Source of the DNA: Sparassis latifolia
Taxonomy: Eukaryota; Basidiomycota; Agaricomycetes; Polyporales; Sparassidaceae
DNA length: 64,000 nt
Assembly (NCBI GenBank): GCA_018466975.1
Contig: CM031562.1
Span: 4,464,001 to 4,528,000 of the forward strand
Reading direction: 5' to 3'
The notes beneath the pieces are model-generated. The model worked only from the letters and a program-made list of their open reading frames with translations. It searched no databases and had not been told where the DNA came from. Shown in pieces: positions 60,222 through 64,000 of the stretch (its first letter is position 1; every line of letters starts with the position of its first letter). Made by a program: the position numbers and the translations under genes.

Positions 60222-61423
60222 TTTCTATACATTTTATCCATTCAATCCAATGTCCGAGCGGACGGACAGCGCGACATTTTGTGTGAGTTTGGCTAGGCTG
60301 GTAGAAGACCGGCGAGTCATTGTTCACAACAGCACATGTCGAATGTATATGCTTGAGATCGCTAACGGCGTAATTTCCTTGACTTGGAACGTGTACATTC
60401 CTCCTTCGGGATAATGTTACTAACACGCTCTCTGTGCGATAAACCGCAAATCAACCGTATGCTTGTCGGGATTTTGGACCCGGAGTCTAGATCACCCGAC
60501 TGCTCCGGAGACCTTCATCTTGTTGGCATACGTCCTGGCCTTGTTTTTTGTCTGAGTGGCTCTGAGACTTGGAGTTGCCTCGGACCCGTCTCTTCTGTCA
60601 GCTGGCGAACCATCTATCGGCACTGGGTAAGATCATTTAAGTTACTTACTAACATGCCGATTTTTGTCGCACGTTACGCTGAGACCCAGTGACGGCGCTG
60701 TGGCCCTATGGACTTTGGTCAGTGTCGACCCAGCTGGTACATGACCCGTGCGCTACGCCGCTCTGGATTGCGGCTCTGGTATTATCTTCTCAAGGGCCAA
60801 AGTGGATTGCACATCATTGACATTTCATGTCATTGATCTGACTGGTGTGAGTGCGAACTTTCACCGCATATGCCGTACTTATGGAGGTAAGTGCTATACA
60901 ATGTGCATACGGAAAATCCAGCTGGAACAGCGCTCATCATGAACGCCATGCTGCGGACCCTATACCAGTCACCGTTCCCACGTGATGATGGTCTTAGACG
61001 TACGGGCACGGCTCGCATCCGTCTTTTCCGCCTGAGCTTGCTATGAAATAGCTGTGGTCGTCTGATAGACTTCACTGATAGCGTCCGCGCTTCTGTCTTT
61101 GTCAGTGTACAAATGGACCTGAAAATCGGCAACGCGTGATTCTGCCAATCCCTCAAGAACTCTGCATTTGGCTTTGGGTTCGCACAGCAGCTTGCAAAGA
61201 CGCAGTTGAATGAGGTGATACTTCTGTTCGATGCTCTGATCGTGCCCTATAAAGTCCAGATGGAGCAAAGTGTGATCCCTGGCCATGAGGTGGGCATTTA
61301 TTCCTTTTTCACCTTCGCCGTTTGCAAACCTGCGCTGGATGCTTAGGTTCCGTATAAATGCGCACTTCATTTTTCAGGTGACCCTAGCTCGTGTGGTCCA
61401 TCGACTCGAGCGATCCAGCGACC
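60222..61423. other. Intergenic region, no supported gene
   Basis: A minus-strand frame at 61041-61370 (109 codons) looks mildly protein-like (basic, leucine-rich) but has no recognised domain. TATAAA at 61353-61358 lies about 66 bp before the next start codon and is a good TATA-box candidate. Confidence 0.4.
61353..61358 (+). promoter_or_regulatory. Candidate TATA box of the small secreted protein gene
   Basis: TATAAA occurs 66 bp upstream of the ATG at 61424, a normal distance for a fungal core promoter with a short leader. Inducible secreted protein genes often carry such elements. Confidence 0.5.
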
Positions 61424-61868
61424 ATGTTGTCCAACAAGAACGCCTTCGCGAAAGCCGCCGTCGCTCTTGTGTGTGCCACCGCCGTCCTCGCGGCTCCGCA
61501 AGCTGCCTCTGTGAGTCCTTCGCACTACCCGGGCGGTGCATTCATGCTTAATTTGATGACCTTCTGTGCAGCCAACGGTGGATCCACTGTGTCCGGCGAG
61601 CTACACTGAGACTCTGTCATACACTGGGTTGATCGAGGCGCCTGGTACAACATACCCCTACACCACCACGGTAACAATCACTGGCGTGGAATATCCTATT
61701 GCCACTTCCACCGAAACGGGTATCTATACCTTCTCGGGCGTTATAAACTCAGGCACGCCAGGCGAAACACCTGTCACCACGGTGTACACTGCCTCGTACA
61801 CCGAAATTTACACGTATACCAACTTTTTCGACGATCCACCGTACCCCACAGATTGCTTCCAATGGTGA
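61424..61868 (+). CDS. Small secreted threonine/tyrosine-rich protein
   Basis: Two exons, 61424-61510 and 61572-61868, joined in phase 0 (127 residues). The first exon encodes a textbook signal peptide (FAKAAVALVCATAVLAAPQA). The mature part of about 100 residues is rich in T, Y, P and G (TYPYTTTVTITGVEYPI, YTASYTEIYTYTNFF) with two cysteines, one near each end (DPLC, TDCFQW), which could form a single disulfide. No catalytic motif is visible. It may be a cell-wall or effector-like small secreted protein. No family recognised. Confidence 0.75.
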
Positions 61869-62342
61869 ATTTATGCACTGCTCGATTTTGGTACTTTACT
61901 AAGCCCCTGCTTGAACAGATTGTCGTCAAACGAAAGTAGCCCTGGCGTGGATATGGCATAAGTGTATGTTGGTGTGGATGCCGTCTTTCTTCTCAAGTAC
62001 CATCAGAAGATAACCTGTGCGGCGCGTGATAGTGGAATTACTGTTAACAAGAAGTGCGGCACTTTCTGTAGGATGTAGGAGTATCCGCGAAATCCAGTGA
62101 ATCAGTCTATAATTCCGAGCGTCTCAGTCAACGAAATTTCCAAGGCAATGTCAGACTACAACTTGGGTAACCCTGAAGTCAAGAAACGTGCTGAGTCCAA
62201 GCTACATACAAGGATGAACACAACACCTGCCGTTTTCGGACAAGCTCCTATCTTTGCGGACTCAGCCACATCGTGCTCAACGATCCTCCCAAGTCCAACC
62301 AGCGGTCAGTCTGCGATGTGAGGAACATGCCGATTAACTAGA
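61869..62342. other. Intergenic region upstream of the IMPACT-type gene
   Basis: A plus-strand frame at 62097-62321 (74 codons) ends 20 bp before the next start. It does not look like the RWD domain that precedes IMPACT in YIH1, so I leave it uncalled. Confidence 0.4.
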
Positions 62343-63123
62343 ATGTCGAACCTTGACTCGTTCGTGTGCTCGTCAAAGCCAGTCCCGAAAAGTCTCGCCA
62401 CCTCGCAAGAGATCAGGGATCGCGGCTCTACCTTTGTGGCTAACGTCTTCGCTGCCAATTCACCCCAAGAAGCCCGTGCAGCCGTAGCGTACCTCAGAAA
62501 CGTCATCCACGGCCAGCATCGTGCATCGCACGAGGTAGCTGCATGGCGGTGCATGGTGCTGAAGGCGGGCAAGAGTGGACTGGGAGGACCGAATGATTTC
62601 GAGCTTCAAACCGGCTGCGAAGACGACGGGGAGAAATACGCAGACGGCAGGGTCCTGAAAGTGATGCAGGAGGAAAGTGTGATTGACGCGGTCGTCGTCG
62701 TGAGTAGATGGTGAGTGTGTCGACCCATATTTTGTCCACACGCACAATTGACGGAATGAAGATAGGTATGGAGGCATCATGCTCGGGCCTGCTCGATTCG
62801 CACATTTTGAGTCTTGTGCGAGGGAGGTCTGCCGGACCTTCCGGCTGCAGGATGATGTCGAGACATGCATCGCGACGCTCTCCTCCCTGGATGACATACT
62901 TGGATCCCTCCGTGACGAACTCGCGAAGCTCTTGTCAAGCGATACACCGACCACTGAAAGCAGTACCACCAATGATCGCCCGATACCAAAGAACCCCCCA
63001 GACTACACTGCACTGCGAGAGACTTTGGATATCAAGAAAGCCAAGCGATTGGTGACGGCAAGAGAGAATGCTATCAAAAGCGTGAAGGCTGCGCTGAGAA
63101 AAGCGAAGGAGAAGCACAACTAG
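62343..63123 (+). CDS. IMPACT (UPF0029) domain protein
   Basis: Exons 62343-62710 and 62766-63123 give 241 residues. The IMPACT/YigZ-like domain covers about residues 25-150: RGSTFVANVFAANSPQEARA, HGQHRASHEVAAWR, DDGEKYADGRVL and, across the intron, VVVVSRWYGGIMLGPARF, the family signature. Full-length YIH1/IMPACT proteins, which restrain the kinase Gcn2 by binding Gcn1, carry an N-terminal RWD domain. None is present here, so a Gcn2 role is not assured. The C-terminal 60 residues are charged and probably helical (DIKKAKRLVTARENAIKSV). Converges with the transporter gene to its right. Confidence 0.88.
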
Positions 63124-63389
63124 GTAGATCGTCATCATTCTGTGCACAGTGTAGCACTTCCATTGATATAGCTGAAGGGCCCATCTCATCTCACTATGCT
63201 CGTTATGAATCATGCCGGATGCAAGCGCACTTGAACCACGAGGTAATTCTTAGTATCAACCCTATGCTCATTAATCTCTCCGATACGAATGATATTACCC
63301 GAATTAATACGATACTAACATGCAGGAAATAAATATGACACCAGTCCCTGAGAATAGAGAGTAGTTCGTATCATGATATCCCCAAAATC

Positions 63390-63974
63390 TCAGTCTGCGT
63401 TGTCTCCAGTAGCCCAACGATGAACAAGATCGTGCAATCCTAGGTCACGTTCAATCTTGATGCAGAGTTCATTCAATAGCTGCAATAGAAATTTTACATG
63501 GCAATCGGACACTCACCTGCTGCCTCAACTCCACATCTTCTTGTCCGACAGACGACCCGAATACCGCGTCCATATCTTCCAAAGACACATTTGCTGTCTC
63601 GGGCACCATATACGTCGACCACAAGTAACCCAGAAAGCAGGCGGTCGCGAAAATCATAAATGTTCCACTATTTCCACGCCGTTTGTTTAGTATCAATGTC
63701 GATCGGGGAGAGAACGGTATAAAAACAATACGTACGAAGCGGAAGCATCCATGAGACTTGGAGTAAGCAGGCCCACCAAAACTGGAACGGACGTAGATGA
63801 GAAATGGAGATAGATCAACTGCGACAGAGGGACGCACAGTTGTTGAACCAGTTGGAAGCGGTCGATAGTGAGACGCCCTTGCTCCGTATAGATAGAGGAA
63901 ACACCTCGCTTGGCAGGACCCAGCCAATGGGCCCGTAACTGATGCCATAGGCAGCGGTGAAAACATACACGCAT
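63390..63974 (-). CDS. MFS sugar transporter, C-terminal part (runs off the window)
   Basis: 3' part of a 12-helix major facilitator hexose-type transporter. Visible minus-strand exons: 63974-63838, 63781-63736, 63667-63517, 63479-63390; upstream exons lie beyond 64000. Blocks are YVFTAAYGISYGPIGWVLP, the PSEVFPLSIRSKG signature following helix 10, NWFNNFLVGLLTPSLM, GTFMIFATACFLGYLWSTY (last helix) and the VPETANVSLEDMD end motif of the sugar transporter family. The cytosolic tail ends IERDLGLHDLVHRWATGDN. Exon phases agree. Substrate cannot be read from this part. Confidence 0.88.
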
Positions 63975-64000
63975 CTATAATCCATTCGAGAGGATTGAGG

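Overview
The window looks like nuclear DNA of a filamentous basidiomycete, most probably an Agaricomycete of the polypore type. Genes are densely packed on both strands and cut by many short introns (mostly 45-70 bp, GT..AG, often with a CTRAC-like branch site close to the acceptor). Lone intron-rich eukaryotic housekeeping genes sit beside a basidiomycete-type sesquiterpene cyclase and a relic of a non-LTR retrotransposon. There are no operons, and I found no rRNA, tRNA or CRISPR. Exon coordinates below come from reading splice sites by eye, checking codon phase across every junction, and matching remembered family signatures. No search was run.

Layout, left to right. 1-5 kb: TIM22 (mitochondrial inner-membrane carrier translocase, -) and PPM1 (PP2A leucine carboxyl methyltransferase, +) are divergent over about 147 bp. 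5.3-7 kb: a complete class I sesquiterpene synthase. 7.7-14.6 kb: three related multi-pass membrane proteins of unknown function (A, B, C) in direct orientation, with a small unknown gene (12.1-12.7 kb) between B and C. 14.6-17.6 kb: gene-poor, with a TA-flanked MITE-like element. 17.6-19.1 kb: an isocitrate lyase/PEP mutase superfamily enzyme. 19.7-22.2 kb: a flavocytochrome b2-type FMN dehydrogenase. 23-27.8 kb: eIF4G. 28.1-28.8 kb: a nested inverted-repeat element. 28.9-32.7 kb: a TRK-type potassium transporter in 20 exons. 32.8-38.7 kb: REV3, the DNA polymerase zeta catalytic subunit. 39.3-41.1 kb (-) and 58.2-60.2 kb (+): two DUF3445 (heme-dependent oxidative N-demethylase-like) proteins with nearly the same exon structure. 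42.7-46.5 kb: a CSC1/TMEM63-type osmosensitive cation channel. 47.1-48.9 kb: an unknown polytopic membrane protein. 49.2-53 kb (-): two tandem membrane-anchored GT8 glycosyltransferases. 54.4-55.5 kb: the 3' end of a decayed LINE with its A-tract, followed by a small decayed frame. 56.5-57.3 kb: a GPI-type cupredoxin-like secreted protein. 61.4-61.9 kb: a small secreted protein. 62.3-63.1 kb: an IMPACT-domain protein. 63.4-64 kb (-): the 3' part of an MFS sugar transporter that runs off the window.

The genes do not form an obvious pathway. TIM22, PPM1, eIF4G, REV3, TRK and CSC1 are unrelated core functions (import, phosphatase control, translation, translesion synthesis, potassium uptake, osmosensing). 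The less explored content is the three-member membrane protein family, the DUF3445 pair, the GT8 pair and the lone terpene cyclase. The cyclase has no P450, prenyltransferase or other tailoring gene near it. I see no convincing evidence of a wholly new multi-gene system. The best leads are the tandem membrane protein family beside the cyclase, the DUF3445 pair and the unusually small exons.
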